Source: CAVVAY01 sp963746465
GTDB taxonomy: Bacteria > Actinomycetota > Actinomycetes > JACCUZ01
Direction: 5' to 3'
Length of the DNA stretch: 64,000 nt
Assembly: GCA_963746465.1 (NCBI GenBank)
Contig: CAVVAY010000002.1
Coordinates: forward strand, 135,174-199,173
The notes under the pieces are model-generated. The model had not been told where the DNA came from, made no database searches, and saw nothing but the letters and a program-made list of their open reading frames with translations. The position numbers were made by a program, and so were the translations under genes. Positions 54,159 to 63,031 of this stretch are shown piece after piece; position 1 is the first letter of the stretch; every line of letters begins with the position of its first letter.

Positions 54159-54986
54159 ATGGTCACGACGCGCACCCGCACGACGAAGAGCACCACCGCC
54201 AAGACCGGGACGACTCGGATCCTGAACTGCGTCCCGTCGCCGGCCACCGACAACGACTGGCGGCTGCACAACGCGGAGGATGCCGGGTTGCTGGCGTCCT
54301 CGGCAAGGGCCGCGCCGAGGTCGAAAGATCTGCGCGAGGACACCTGGTGGAAGATCGGCGACCAAGGCGCCACTGGTGCCTGCGTCGGCTGGGCCTCCAC
54401 CGACTCCGTGCTGCGCTGGCACCTCGTGCAGGCCGGCCGGCTGGCCAAGAACGAGCCGCTGTCGGTCCGCTTCCCGTGGATGGCTGCCAAGGAGACCGAC
54501 CAGTTCGTCGCGCAGCCGACCACGTTCATCGAGTCTGACGGCACCTCGCTCAAGGCCGCGCTGGACGTGTGCCGCAAGTGGGGCGCCGTGCGCGACACGG
54601 TGCTGCCCTTCCGGACCGGCGCGTTGTACGTGGGCGAGGTCGCGACGTTCTACGCCATCGCGACCCAGCTCAAGATCGCGGCCTACTTCAACCTCGGGAC
54701 CACGCTGTCCGGCTGGCGGACCTGGCTGGCCGGCAGTGGCCCCATCCTGACCCGGCTCAGCGTGGACGCGACGTGGGACAACGCCACGGCCACCAAGGGC
54801 AAGCTCACGACGTACAAGCCGACCACCGCACGGGGCGGGCACGCGGTGGCACTGGTCGGATACACCACGACGGGCTTCATCGTGCGCAACAGCTGGGGCA
54901 CCGGCTGGGGCGACAAGGGGTACGCCTACGCGAGCAACGCCTACGCGGCCAAGGCATTCACCGAGGCGTACGGCGTCGCGCTGTAG
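54159..54986 (+). CDS. Papain-family (C1) cysteine peptidase
   Basis: A 275-residue peptidase with the full C1 catalytic set: Gln69 and Cys75 in GDQGATGACVGWA, His228 in GGHAVALVGY and Asn244 in VRNSWGTGWGDKGYAY. The N-terminal 55 residues are Thr/Lys/Arg-rich and too short for a classical propeptide, and no signal peptide is visible, so the enzyme is probably cytosolic. Control by the divergently encoded chagasin-like inhibitor would replace a propeptide. ATG 54159 follows GAGAGGGGGC. Confidence 0.92.
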   Translation: MVTTRTRTTKSTTAKTGTTRILNCVPSPATDNDWRLHNAEDAGLLASSARAAPRSKDLREDTWWKIGDQGATGACVGWASTDSVLRWHLVQAGRLAKNEPLSVRFPWMAAKETDQFVAQPTTFIESDGTSLKAALDVCRKWGAVRDTVLPFRTGALYVGEVATFYAIATQLKIAAYFNLGTTLSGWRTWLAGSGPILTRLSVDATWDNATATKGKLTTYKPTTARGGHAVALVGYTTTGFIVRNSWGTGWGDKGYAYASNAYAAKAFTEAYGVAL

Positions 54987-54991
54987 CCGTT

Positions 54992-55041
54992 GGCAAACCA
55001 CTGGCAAAGACAGGCAAAGTCATTGCGTGACTTCTTGTCAC
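54992..55041 (+). promoter_or_regulatory. Phased GGCAAA repeats and a small palindrome before the GMC operon
   Basis: GGCAAA occurs at 54992, 55003 and 55013, spaced 11 and 10 bp, about one helical turn. GTGAC (55027-55031) and GTCAC (55037-55041) form an inverted repeat with a 5-bp spacer just after. All lie in the 100-bp gap before the first gene of the 55-64 kb operon. Confidence 0.45.
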
Positions 55042-55087
55042 ACCTGGTGATCGGGCGCACTGTCAGGTCAGGCCAGGGGAGGCCAGC

Positions 55088-57511
55088 GTGGTGGGACGAC
55101 GCCGTCCGGGGGGGCAGCAAGCTGTCAGCGCCGACGAGCACGCGGACGCGGTGGTCATCGGGTCCGGGTTCGGCGGCTCTGTCGCCGCGTACCGACTCGC
55201 GGAAGCCGGGCGCTCCGTCATCCTGCTCGAACGCGGGAAGCCGTACCCGCCGGGCAGCTTCGCGCGCACCCCGGCGGCGATGGGGCGCAACTTCTGGGAC
55301 CCGAGCGAGGGACTGCAGGGCCTGTTCGACGTGTGGACCTTCCGTGGACTCGAGGGTGTGGTGTCCAGCGGCCTCGGCGGGGGCTCGCTGATCTATGCCA
55401 ACGTCCTGCTGCGCAAGGACGAGAAGTGGTTCGTGCACGAGTCGCCGGTGCCGGGCGGCGGATACGAGAGCTGGCCGCTGAGCCGCGCCGACCTGGACCC
55501 GCACTACGACCGCGCCGAGCAGATGCTGGGCGCGACGCCGTACCCCTACCCGGCGACCACGAAGACCGCAGCCATGCGCGAGAGCGCGCAACGGCTCGGG
55601 CTGGACTGGCAGCTGCCGCCGCTGGCCGTGACGTTCGCCGGCGGCCCGCAGGTAGACCCGGTCCCAGGTGCGGCCATCCCGCCACCCGCGTACGGGAACG
55701 TGCACGGGCGACCGCGGACGACCTGCCGGCTCTGCGGCGAGTGCGACATCGGTTGCAACGACGGTGCGAAGAACACCCTCGACCACACCTACCTGTCGGC
55801 GGCCGCCCACCACGGCGCGGACCTGCGCACCCGGCACGAGGTCCGCGGCTTCGGACCGCTGCCCGGAGGCGGCTACGAGGTCCGGTACGTCGTGCACGAC
55901 CCGGCCGACGAGGGCCGGCCGACCAGGACCAGCGCCAAGCCGCTGCACCGCATCACCTGTGACCAGCTGGTGCTGGGGGCGGGCACCTTCGGCTCGACGT
56001 ACCTGCTGCTGCGCAACCGCGGCGCGTTCCCCGGGATGAGCCGCAGCCTCGGCACCCGGTTCTGCGGCAACGGCGACCTGCTGTCCTTCCTGCTCGACGC
56101 CTCCGACCCCAGCGCGCCCGGCGGGCGGCGGCGCATCGAGGGCAGCCGGGGAACGGTGATCACCAGTGCGATCCGGGTCGGCGACGCGCTGGACGGCGAC
56201 GGCTCGACCGGCCGCGGCTTCTACGTGCAGGACGCCGGCTACCCGGTGTTCGCCGACTGGCTGGTGGAGAGCACCCAGCTCCCCGGGCAGGTCCGGCGGC
56301 TGGCCCGGTTCGCGCGCAACCGGTTGCACCGGCGGCTCGGCGGGTCGCCGAAGACGGGGATCTCTGCCGACATCGGCTCGCTGATCGGGCCCGGCCACCT
56401 CTCGGACGGTTCGCTGCCCCTGCTCGGCATGGGCCGCGACATCCCGGACGGCGTGATGCGCCTGCGCAAGGGGCACCTCGAGGTCGACTGGACGACGACG
56501 TCCTCGGACGCCTACTTCGCGCGAGTCCGGGAGACGATGCACGCGCTGTCCGACGACCTCGGGGCGCGGTTCCAGGACAACCCCCTGTGGTGGACCCGCC
56601 GGGTGGTCACCGTGCACCCGCTCGGCGGCGTGCCGATGGGTCGGCACGTCGCCGAGGGGGTGTGCGACGACACCGGCGAGGTGTTCGGCTTCCCCGGCCT
56701 GCACGTGCTGGACGGGTCGATGATGCCAGGACCGGTCGGTGCCAACCCGTCGCTGACCATCGCCGCCGTGGCCGACCGGGCCTGCGACCGGATCACCGCC
56801 CGGCCTGCCCGCTCCACCCGCCGTCGGGACGTCGGCGTGATCACCCTCCCGGAGCAGACCGTCGCCGCGGAACGCCGACCAGGACGCACCACGGACGCGA
56901 CGAACCTCTCGTTCACCGAGGAGATGAAGGGCTTCCTCGCTCTCGACGCCGACGACCCGGTCCGCGGCGGCGAGCTCGGCCGTCAGCTCGGGCAACGGCT
57001 GATGTTCCACCTCACGATCACGGCCGAGGACGTCGACCGGTTCGTCGTCGACCCCCAGCACCTGGGCTCGGCGACCGGCTACGTCGACTGCGACCTGTTC
57101 GGCGGGCGGCAGCCGGTCGAACGCGGCTGGTTCAACCTGTTCACCCGGGACGGCGACGCCACCCGGCGCCGGATGCTCTACCGGCTGCACTTCGCCGACT
57201 CCGGCGGCAACCCGTTCACACTGGTCGGGCACAAGGACGTCCACGACGACCCCGGCCTCGACGTGTGGCCCGACACGTCCACCCTCTACGTGCGCATCCA
57301 CTCCGGCCATGTCGCGCCGGGTGCGAAGGACGAGGGGCGCGTCGTCGCGGCCGGCGTCATCACGATCCACCTCCCGGACTTCATGCGACAGCTGACGACC
57401 TTCCGCACCGAAGGGCCGCAGCCGGTGCACGCCATGGAGTCCTTCGGCAGGCTCTTCCTCGGCCAGCTGTGGGAGGTCTACGGGCCGGCCCTGAGCGGGA
57501 GCCGGAGATGA
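55088..57511 (+). CDS. GMC-family oxidoreductase (cholesterol-oxidase-like) with extra C-terminal domain
   Basis: An 807-residue flavoenzyme. FAD-binding VVIGSGFGGSVAAYRLAEAG at 22-41, the GGGSLIYANVL segment, a CRLCGECDIGC cysteine cluster (about 215-225), and the C-terminal GMC part VHPLGGVPMG and VGANPSLTIAAVADR near 515-565. From about 600 to 807 an additional domain follows (TGYVDCDLFGG, HKDVHDDPG, DVWPDTSTLYV). It probably oxidises a sterol or lipid-like alcohol. GTG 55088 follows GGGGAGG. First gene of a nine-gene coupled operon. Confidence 0.9.
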   Translation: MVGRRRPGGQQAVSADEHADAVVIGSGFGGSVAAYRLAEAGRSVILLERGKPYPPGSFARTPAAMGRNFWDPSEGLQGLFDVWTFRGLEGVVSSGLGGGSLIYANVLLRKDEKWFVHESPVPGGGYESWPLSRADLDPHYDRAEQMLGATPYPYPATTKTAAMRESAQRLGLDWQLPPLAVTFAGGPQVDPVPGAAIPPPAYGNVHGRPRTTCRLCGECDIGCNDGAKNTLDHTYLSAAAHHGADLRTRHEVRGFGPLPGGGYEVRYVVHDPADEGRPTRTSAKPLHRITCDQLVLGAGTFGSTYLLLRNRGAFPGMSRSLGTRFCGNGDLLSFLLDASDPSAPGGRRRIEGSRGTVITSAIRVGDALDGDGSTGRGFYVQDAGYPVFADWLVESTQLPGQVRRLARFARNRLHRRLGGSPKTGISADIGSLIGPGHLSDGSLPLLGMGRDIPDGVMRLRKGHLEVDWTTTSSDAYFARVRETMHALSDDLGARFQDNPLWWTRRVVTVHPLGGVPMGRHVAEGVCDDTGEVFGFPGLHVLDGSMMPGPVGANPSLTIAAVADRACDRITARPARSTRRRDVGVITLPEQTVAAERRPGRTTDATNLSFTEEMKGFLALDADDPVRGGELGRQLGQRLMFHLTITAEDVDRFVVDPQHLGSATGYVDCDLFGGRQPVERGWFNLFTRDGDATRRRMLYRLHFADSGGNPFTLVGHKDVHDDPGLDVWPDTSTLYVRIHSGHVAPGAKDEGRVVAAGVITIHLPDFMRQLTTFRTEGPQPVHAMESFGRLFLGQLWEVYGPALSGSRR

Positions 57512-59280
57512 CCGACCGACCGGTCAGTCGGGACCGCGAGCGGCCGGCGAGCCTGGAGAAGCTGCCGTTCCCGCGGCAGCGTGCGACCCGCTGGTTCGAC
57601 CCCAAGACCCTGGCGCTGACGGGCAAGCTCGTCGCGTTGTCCTCGGTGTTCGGCAGCTATGCCGACAAGCGGGAGACCCAGGCGGTGGCACGTGTCGAGC
57701 ACCCGTACCACGACCACTCGACCGCCGGCGAGGAGTGGGTCGACTACGTGAGCGATGTCGGCGACGGATTCAACGCCACCTACTCGATCGCCTACCTGCT
57801 GGCCCAGCCCAAGCTGGATGCCACGGCGGCCGACGGGCACGAGTCGGTATCGACGACGCGCGGTTCCGTGCTGGTGATGGGCGGCGACGAGGTGTACCCG
57901 TCGGCGTCGGCCAAGGCCTACGAGGTGCACACCAAGGGCCCGTACAACGCCGCGATGCCCCACGCCGACGACCCGCCGGCGCTGTTCGCGATCCCGGGCA
58001 ACCACGACTGGTACGACGGGCTCACGTCATTCCTGCGGTTCTTCTGCCAGGGCGGCTGGATCGGGGGATGGAAGACCGAGCAGCGGCGCAGCTACTTCGC
58101 GGTGAAGCTGCCCCAGCGCTGGTGGCTGCTGGGCATCGACATCCAGTTCGACACCTACATCGACAAGCCCCAGATGGACTACTTCCGGGACGTGGCCAAG
58201 GAGATCGCCGAGGGTGACGGGATCATCCTGTGCAACGCCAAGCCGAGCTGGGTGGACGGCGGCAAGCCGCACTCGACGGCGTACGCGACCCTCGACTTCT
58301 TCATCACCAAGGTCCTGGGCAAGCGACAGGACCAGGTGCGGCTGATGCTCGCGGGCGACAAGCACCACTACGTGCGGTACTCCGAGATCGGCGGTGAGCG
58401 GGCGCTGATCACCTGCGGAGGTGGCGGGGCCTATCTGTCGCCGACCAGCCTGGACCCGGAAGGGCTGGAGCTTCCCCCGAGCACGCTCGACGCCGACGTG
58501 GTCGACCGGCCGCCGCCGTCGAGGTTCCGGTGGGAGTCGGCGTTCCCGACCCCGCAGCAGTCCCGCCGGCTCGCGCTGCGGGTGTTCTACCGCCTGCCGG
58601 GACGCAACAGGCGCTTCACGGCGCTGATGGGTGCGCTCCAGATGCTGGCCGCGTACGCGCTGGTGAGCAGCGTGCACCTGCAGGACCGGGGATCCGGGAA
58701 CATCGCCAGCACCTGGGCCGGTATCGAGCCGTCCAGGTCGCTGCTCGAGGCGCTGCGCCAGCCGCGCGCGGTGCTGGTCGTGCTCGGTCTGGTCGCCGCG
58801 ATGGTGCTGTTCTCCAAGCAGGCCGGGCCGAAGGGCTGGGTCATCGGCTTCCTGCACGGGCTCGGGCACGTCGGGTCCGCAGTGGTCGCGACCTGCGCGG
58901 CCGCGGCTCCGGACCTGTCCGGCCTGCCCGACGCGGGGGCGGTACTCGTCCGGCTGGGAATCGCCGGTGCGGTCGGCGGGGTGCTGGCGACGTTGGTCGT
59001 CGCCACGTTCCTCTACCTCGCGGGCCGCTTCCTCGACCTGCACCTCAACGAGCTGTTCAGCGCGCAGTCCGACGAGCACTGGAAGTCGTTCCTGCGGCTG
59101 CACATCCGCGACGACGGTCGGCTGGACGTCTACCCGATGGCGGTGGAGAGGGTCGCCACCGAGTGGGACGTCCCCGCCGTCGGCGAACGCGGCGACCCCT
59201 GGGTCGTCCCGCGTACGCCGATCCAGGTCCGCCTGATCGAGGACCCGGTGCCCATCTCACGTCAGGGGCAGGCGCTATGA
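57508..59280 (+). CDS. Membrane-associated metallophosphoesterase
   Basis: A 590-residue protein. The calcineurin-type core has MGGDEVYPSAS, IPGNHDWYDGL and LAGDKHHYVRY, so the metal-binding His/Asp/Asn residues are present. From about 370 a hydrophobic part with four or five TM helices (LVVLGLVAAMVLFSK, VGGVLATLVVATFLYLAG) follows, then a soluble C-terminus. It overlaps the GMC gene and the hydrolase gene by 4 bp each. A phosphodiesterase or phosphatase acting on a membrane lipid is plausible. Confidence 0.85.
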   Translation: MTDRPVSRDRERPASLEKLPFPRQRATRWFDPKTLALTGKLVALSSVFGSYADKRETQAVARVEHPYHDHSTAGEEWVDYVSDVGDGFNATYSIAYLLAQPKLDATAADGHESVSTTRGSVLVMGGDEVYPSASAKAYEVHTKGPYNAAMPHADDPPALFAIPGNHDWYDGLTSFLRFFCQGGWIGGWKTEQRRSYFAVKLPQRWWLLGIDIQFDTYIDKPQMDYFRDVAKEIAEGDGIILCNAKPSWVDGGKPHSTAYATLDFFITKVLGKRQDQVRLMLAGDKHHYVRYSEIGGERALITCGGGGAYLSPTSLDPEGLELPPSTLDADVVDRPPPSRFRWESAFPTPQQSRRLALRVFYRLPGRNRRFTALMGALQMLAAYALVSSVHLQDRGSGNIASTWAGIEPSRSLLEALRQPRAVLVVLGLVAAMVLFSKQAGPKGWVIGFLHGLGHVGSAVVATCAAAAPDLSGLPDAGAVLVRLGIAGAVGGVLATLVVATFLYLAGRFLDLHLNELFSAQSDEHWKSFLRLHIRDDGRLDVYPMAVERVATEWDVPAVGERGDPWVVPRTPIQVRLIEDPVPISRQGQAL

Positions 59281-60335
59281 CTGTGACGACCCCGGACCGG
59301 CCCACCACCCGGTCCGACCACCGGACCGAGGTCGTGCCGCTCACCGCCCTCGACGGGCGGCCGCTGACTGTCGTGCACGTCCAGGGCAGGCACGCGCCCA
59401 CCCGCGGCCCCGTCCTGGTCGTGCACGGCGCCGGCGTACGGGCCGAGCTGTTCCGGCCCCCGCTGCCCCGCACCTTCGTCGACGCGCTGCTCGACGACGG
59501 GTGGGACGTGTGGCTGCTCAACTGGCGGGCCTCGATCGACCTCGACCCGGTGCCCTGGACCCTGGACGAGGCCGCCGCCTACGACCACCCGGCAGCCGTG
59601 CGCCACGTGCTGGCGGCAACGGGCGCGGACACCCTGAAGGCCGTCGTGCACTGCCAGGGATCCACCTCGTTCACCATGTCGGCGATGGCCGGGCTGCTGC
59701 CCGAGGTCGACACCGTGGTGAGCAACGCCGTGTCCCTTCACCCGGTGGTCCCGCGGTTCTCGACCTTCAAGATCGGCCGGATCTCGCCGCTGGTGAGCAG
59801 GGTCCTGCCGCACGTCTCACCCGCGTGGGGCGACAAGCCGGAGGGCGCACTCTCGCGCGCACTGGTGCTTCTCGTCCGGGCCACCCACCACGAGTGCCAC
59901 AACACGGTGTGCCGGATGGTCAGCTTCACCTACGGCACCGGCTGGCCGGCCCTGTGGTCGCACGCGAACCTCGACGACGCGACCCACGACTGGGTGCGCG
60001 GGGAGTTCGCCGAGGTGCCGTTCACCTTCTTCGCCCAGATGCACCGCAGCATCCGGGCGGGCCACCTGGTGCCGATGACACCCCTCGACGGACTGCCCTC
60101 GTCGTACGTCGCGCAGCCGCCGGCCACCGACGCCCGCTTCGTGTTCCTCGCGGGCGAGGACAACAAGTGCTTCCTGCCGGAGAGCCAGCAGCGGTCCTTC
60201 GAGTTCTTCGCCAGGCACCGGCCCGGCCGGGACGCGCTGCACCGGTTCCGCGGCTACGGCCACCTTGACGTATTTCTCGGTCGCAACGCCGCTCGTGACA
60301 CGTACCCCGTCATCCTCGAGGAGCTGGCGAGATGA
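59277..60335 (+). CDS. Alpha/beta hydrolase with cysteine at the nucleophile position
   Basis: A 352-residue alpha/beta-hydrolase fold. VLVVHGAGVRAELF holds the oxyanion region, WDVWLLNWRAS the next strand, and VVHCQGSTSF the nucleophile elbow with Cys126 in place of Ser. The late acid and base are probably in FLAGEDNKCF and RGYGHLDVFLG. Cys nucleophiles occur in PHA synthases and some hydrolase domains linked to GMC enzymes. It is coupled to its neighbours on both sides by ATGA overlaps. Confidence 0.88.
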   Translation: MTVTTPDRPTTRSDHRTEVVPLTALDGRPLTVVHVQGRHAPTRGPVLVVHGAGVRAELFRPPLPRTFVDALLDDGWDVWLLNWRASIDLDPVPWTLDEAAAYDHPAAVRHVLAATGADTLKAVVHCQGSTSFTMSAMAGLLPEVDTVVSNAVSLHPVVPRFSTFKIGRISPLVSRVLPHVSPAWGDKPEGALSRALVLLVRATHHECHNTVCRMVSFTYGTGWPALWSHANLDDATHDWVRGEFAEVPFTFFAQMHRSIRAGHLVPMTPLDGLPSSYVAQPPATDARFVFLAGEDNKCFLPESQQRSFEFFARHRPGRDALHRFRGYGHLDVFLGRNAARDTYPVILEELAR

Positions 60336-61276
60336 CCACCGCCCCGTCCGGCGCCCTGCTGCCGCTGGTGCGCGGACTGATGTCGGCCGTCCCGTCCGCG
60401 ATACCGCGGCGGCAGCGCCGTCTGGCGGGCCGCCGCGCCCGCGTCGACGGCATCGACTTCACCATGCCGGTGAACTCCGAGCAGACCCCGGCCCTGATGG
60501 CCGCGTTCCCGGTCGACGGCGACGCGGCTGCCCGGCTGCTGCCCGGCGACGAGCTGCACCCCGTCCGGCTGCCGGGCGGCCGAGGGCTCCTCGTCGTCAC
60601 CGTCGTGAACTACGAGGTCACCGACATCGGGCGGTACGTCGAGTACTCCCTAGCGATCGCCTGCACCTTCGGCGCCCGGCCCGCACCGCCGCTGCTGCCC
60701 GGCCTCCTGCGCGGCCACTACGGCACCGGTCAGTACGTGGTGGACCTGCCGGTGAGCAGCGAGATCTCGGTCAAGGGCGGCAAGGGCATCTGGGGCATGC
60801 CCAAGCACCAGGCCAACCTCGACTTCGTCATCACCCCGACGACGGTGTCCAGCCAGTACGACGTCGACGGCCAGCTCGGCGCCCGCATCGAGATCGACCG
60901 GCCGCCGCCGACCGCACTGCCGCTCGACGTCGGCGCCGCCAACTACTGCGTCTTCCGCGGCATGGCGATGCGGTCCTCCATCTATTTCCAGGGAGCCGCC
61001 GACGTCGCTCTCGGCCGCAGGGCGCGGGCTCGCCTCGACCTCGGCGACGCGCCGCAGGTCGCCCCGCTGCGTGACCTCGGGATGGACCCCGACCCGGTGT
61101 TCACCGCCTTCCTGCCCTCGACCCGCGGGGTGCTCGACGACCACTTCGAGTGCTGGTTCCTCACCTCGGACCAGCCGGGCAGCGTGCGCTCCGAGGGACT
61201 GGACTCCGTGGTCGACCTCGGGCTCTCCGAGCAGTGGCTGGACCCGCCCAAGGTGCGGGTCGGAGGTGGCCGGTGA
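60332..61276 (+). CDS. Acetoacetate-decarboxylase-like protein
   Basis: A 314-residue protein related to the ADC fold. VVTVVNYEVTDIGRYVEYSLAI and EISVKGGKGIWGMPKHQANLDF resemble the conserved strand and the Lys-containing GxPKxxA region of acetoacetate decarboxylase. The long N-terminal segment (first 60 residues, Arg-rich) is extra. It may decarboxylate or hydrate a keto acid derived from the operon's substrate. Reaction not proven. GTGA overlap with the next gene. Confidence 0.75.
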   Translation: MTTAPSGALLPLVRGLMSAVPSAIPRRQRRLAGRRARVDGIDFTMPVNSEQTPALMAAFPVDGDAAARLLPGDELHPVRLPGGRGLLVVTVVNYEVTDIGRYVEYSLAIACTFGARPAPPLLPGLLRGHYGTGQYVVDLPVSSEISVKGGKGIWGMPKHQANLDFVITPTTVSSQYDVDGQLGARIEIDRPPPTALPLDVGAANYCVFRGMAMRSSIYFQGAADVALGRRARARLDLGDAPQVAPLRDLGMDPDPVFTAFLPSTRGVLDDHFECWFLTSDQPGSVRSEGLDSVVDLGLSEQWLDPPKVRVGGGR

Positions 61277-61758
61277 AGGGCACCCTGCTGGTCGTCAACG
61301 CCGTCTACTTCCTCTTCGGCGCGTCGATGTACATGGGCACGATGTGGGTGCTGCGGTTCTTCCTCTATCCCACCTGGCGGGTGCTGACGCCTGACAATGT
61401 TGGCCAGCACTTCGGCGTGCCGACGATCCTGGCAACCAAGTTCTTCACCGTCGTGGTCCCGCCGATGTTCCTGTCCGGCATCGTGCTGGTCGTCAGCGAG
61501 TGGGGCGACCCGCTGGTCTGGGTGTGCGCCGTCTGCCTCGTCGGCATCGTGCTGCTGACCTACGTGGGCCAGGGGATCATCATCCCGGTCAACAAGAAGA
61601 TCCGCGGCGGGGAGTACGACGGTCCGGCCGGCCTCACGCCGCTGCTGCTGCGCTGGATGCAGCTGAACAACATCCGGTTCGTGGCCTCCACCATCACCTG
61701 GGCTGCGATCGTCTGGTACCTCGTGGCCAAGGGCGACCTGCACGAGGCGCTGGGATGA
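61273..61758 (+). CDS. Small four-helix membrane protein (DUF1772-like)
   Basis: A 161-residue protein with four hydrophobic helices. GQGIIIPVNKKIRGG followed by LLLRWMQLNNIRF recalls the PVN and W-N-R pattern of DUF1772/anthrone-oxygenase-like proteins, but the match is weak. GTG 61273 overlaps the stop of the decarboxylase-like gene. Probably part of the same membrane-bound process. Confidence 0.7.
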   Translation: MKGTLLVVNAVYFLFGASMYMGTMWVLRFFLYPTWRVLTPDNVGQHFGVPTILATKFFTVVVPPMFLSGIVLVVSEWGDPLVWVCAVCLVGIVLLTYVGQGIIIPVNKKIRGGEYDGPAGLTPLLLRWMQLNNIRFVASTITWAAIVWYLVAKGDLHEALG

Positions 61759-62183
61759 CTCCTGTCGAGCGCCTGCTTGCCGACCCGCTGCGTGGGGTCG
61801 TCGCGGCGATCAGCGCGTTGACCGTGCTCTCCGGCCTGGGTCAGCTGGTGCTGCCGGGCACGGTGCTCGACCTGCTGGGAGCCGACTCGACGCCCACAAC
61901 CCGGCACTTCTTCGCCATCGTCGGCATGTTCATGGCTGTCGTCGGTGCGGTGACCCTGCAGGCCCTGCTGTCCGAGCCGTCACCGCCGTACGTCGTGCTC
62001 TGGTGCGCGGTGCAGAAGCTCGGCGCGTTCGCGGCGGTGTCGGTCGGGGTGGCGCGCGACCTGTTCGGCTCGGTGGCCATGGTCGTCGCCGTCTTCGACC
62101 TGCTCACGGCGGTGCTGGCGGCCGCGCTGTGGCATCGGCTGCGCCGGACCACCGCCGTGGGCCGGGAGCGGGTGCCGGCGTGA
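61755..62183 (+). CDS. Small membrane protein of the GMC operon
   Basis: A 142-residue protein with four predicted helices (about 14-34, 48-70, 80-98, 105-125) and a basic C-terminus. No motif is recognised. The helix layout is similar to the preceding gene in size only. ATG 61755 overlaps the preceding stop and its own stop overlaps the patatin start (GTGA). Confidence 0.7.
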   Translation: MTPVERLLADPLRGVVAAISALTVLSGLGQLVLPGTVLDLLGADSTPTTRHFFAIVGMFMAVVGAVTLQALLSEPSPPYVVLWCAVQKLGAFAAVSVGVARDLFGSVAMVVAVFDLLTAVLAAALWHRLRRTTAVGRERVPA

Positions 62184-63031
62184 GGCGCGCTCTGGTGCTG
62201 GCCGGCGGGGGGATGCGGGTCGCCTGGCAGACCGGTGTCGTGCAGGCCCTGACCGAGCACGGGCTGGAGTTCCAGCATGTCGACGGGACCTCCGGTGGGA
62301 TCATGACCACCGGGATGCTGCTGTCCGGGCAGCAGCCCAGCGAGATGGCCCGCCGCTGGTGCGACCTCGAGGTCCGCGACTTCAGCTCCCCGCTGCCGGT
62401 GCGCGACTACCTTCGCGGGCCGTGGGCGCTGCCCGCTCTGGGTGACGCCGACGGTGTGGTGCACAAGGTCTTCCCGCACCTCGGGATCGACTGCGAGGCG
62501 ATCCGGGCGTCGACGGTGGAGGGGACCTTCAACGTCGTCGACTTCGTGACCAAGACCTGTGTCGCGGTGCCGCACACCGACGTCGACGACGAGCTGCTGG
62601 CGGCGGGGATGTCGCTGCCCCTGGTGATGGCGCCGTTGAAGCGCGGTGACCGGGTGTGGACCGACGCGGTCTGGGTCAAGGACGCGAACGTCACCGAGGC
62701 GCTGCGCCGGGGCGCCGACGAGGTGTGGCTGGTGTGGTGCATCGGCAACTCGCCGTACTGGGGCGACGGCCCGCTGGAGCAGTACGTGCACATGATCGAG
62801 ATGAGCGCGAACGGCGCGTTGTTCGCCGAGCTGGACGCAGCAGCGACCGCCGGCCGGTCGTTCCGGCTGCACGTGGTGCGACCACGACACCCGCTGCCGC
62901 TGGACAGCGAGCTGTACGCCGGCCGGATCAGCACCGACACGCTCGTGGCGTGGGGCTATCGCGATGCCTGGGACACCTGGACCGGGCCGATCCGGAAGGC
63001 GTCGCGCACGACGCGTCGTGCACGGCGATGA
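62180..63031 (+). CDS. Patatin-like phospholipase
   Basis: A 283-residue patatin. The oxyanion loop GGGMRVAWQTGVVQAL is at the start and the nucleophile Ser in GTSGGIMTTG at about 37. The catalytic Asp is probably in VWTDAVWVKDANV; the usual DGG/DGA triplet is altered to DAV or DAN. Patatins cleave acyl esters of lipids. GTG 62180 gives the exact family N-terminus and a 4-bp overlap with the previous gene. Confidence 0.87.
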   Translation: MRRALVLAGGGMRVAWQTGVVQALTEHGLEFQHVDGTSGGIMTTGMLLSGQQPSEMARRWCDLEVRDFSSPLPVRDYLRGPWALPALGDADGVVHKVFPHLGIDCEAIRASTVEGTFNVVDFVTKTCVAVPHTDVDDELLAAGMSLPLVMAPLKRGDRVWTDAVWVKDANVTEALRRGADEVWLVWCIGNSPYWGDGPLEQYVHMIEMSANGALFAELDAAATAGRSFRLHVVRPRHPLPLDSELYAGRISTDTLVAWGYRDAWDTWTGPIRKASRTTRRARR

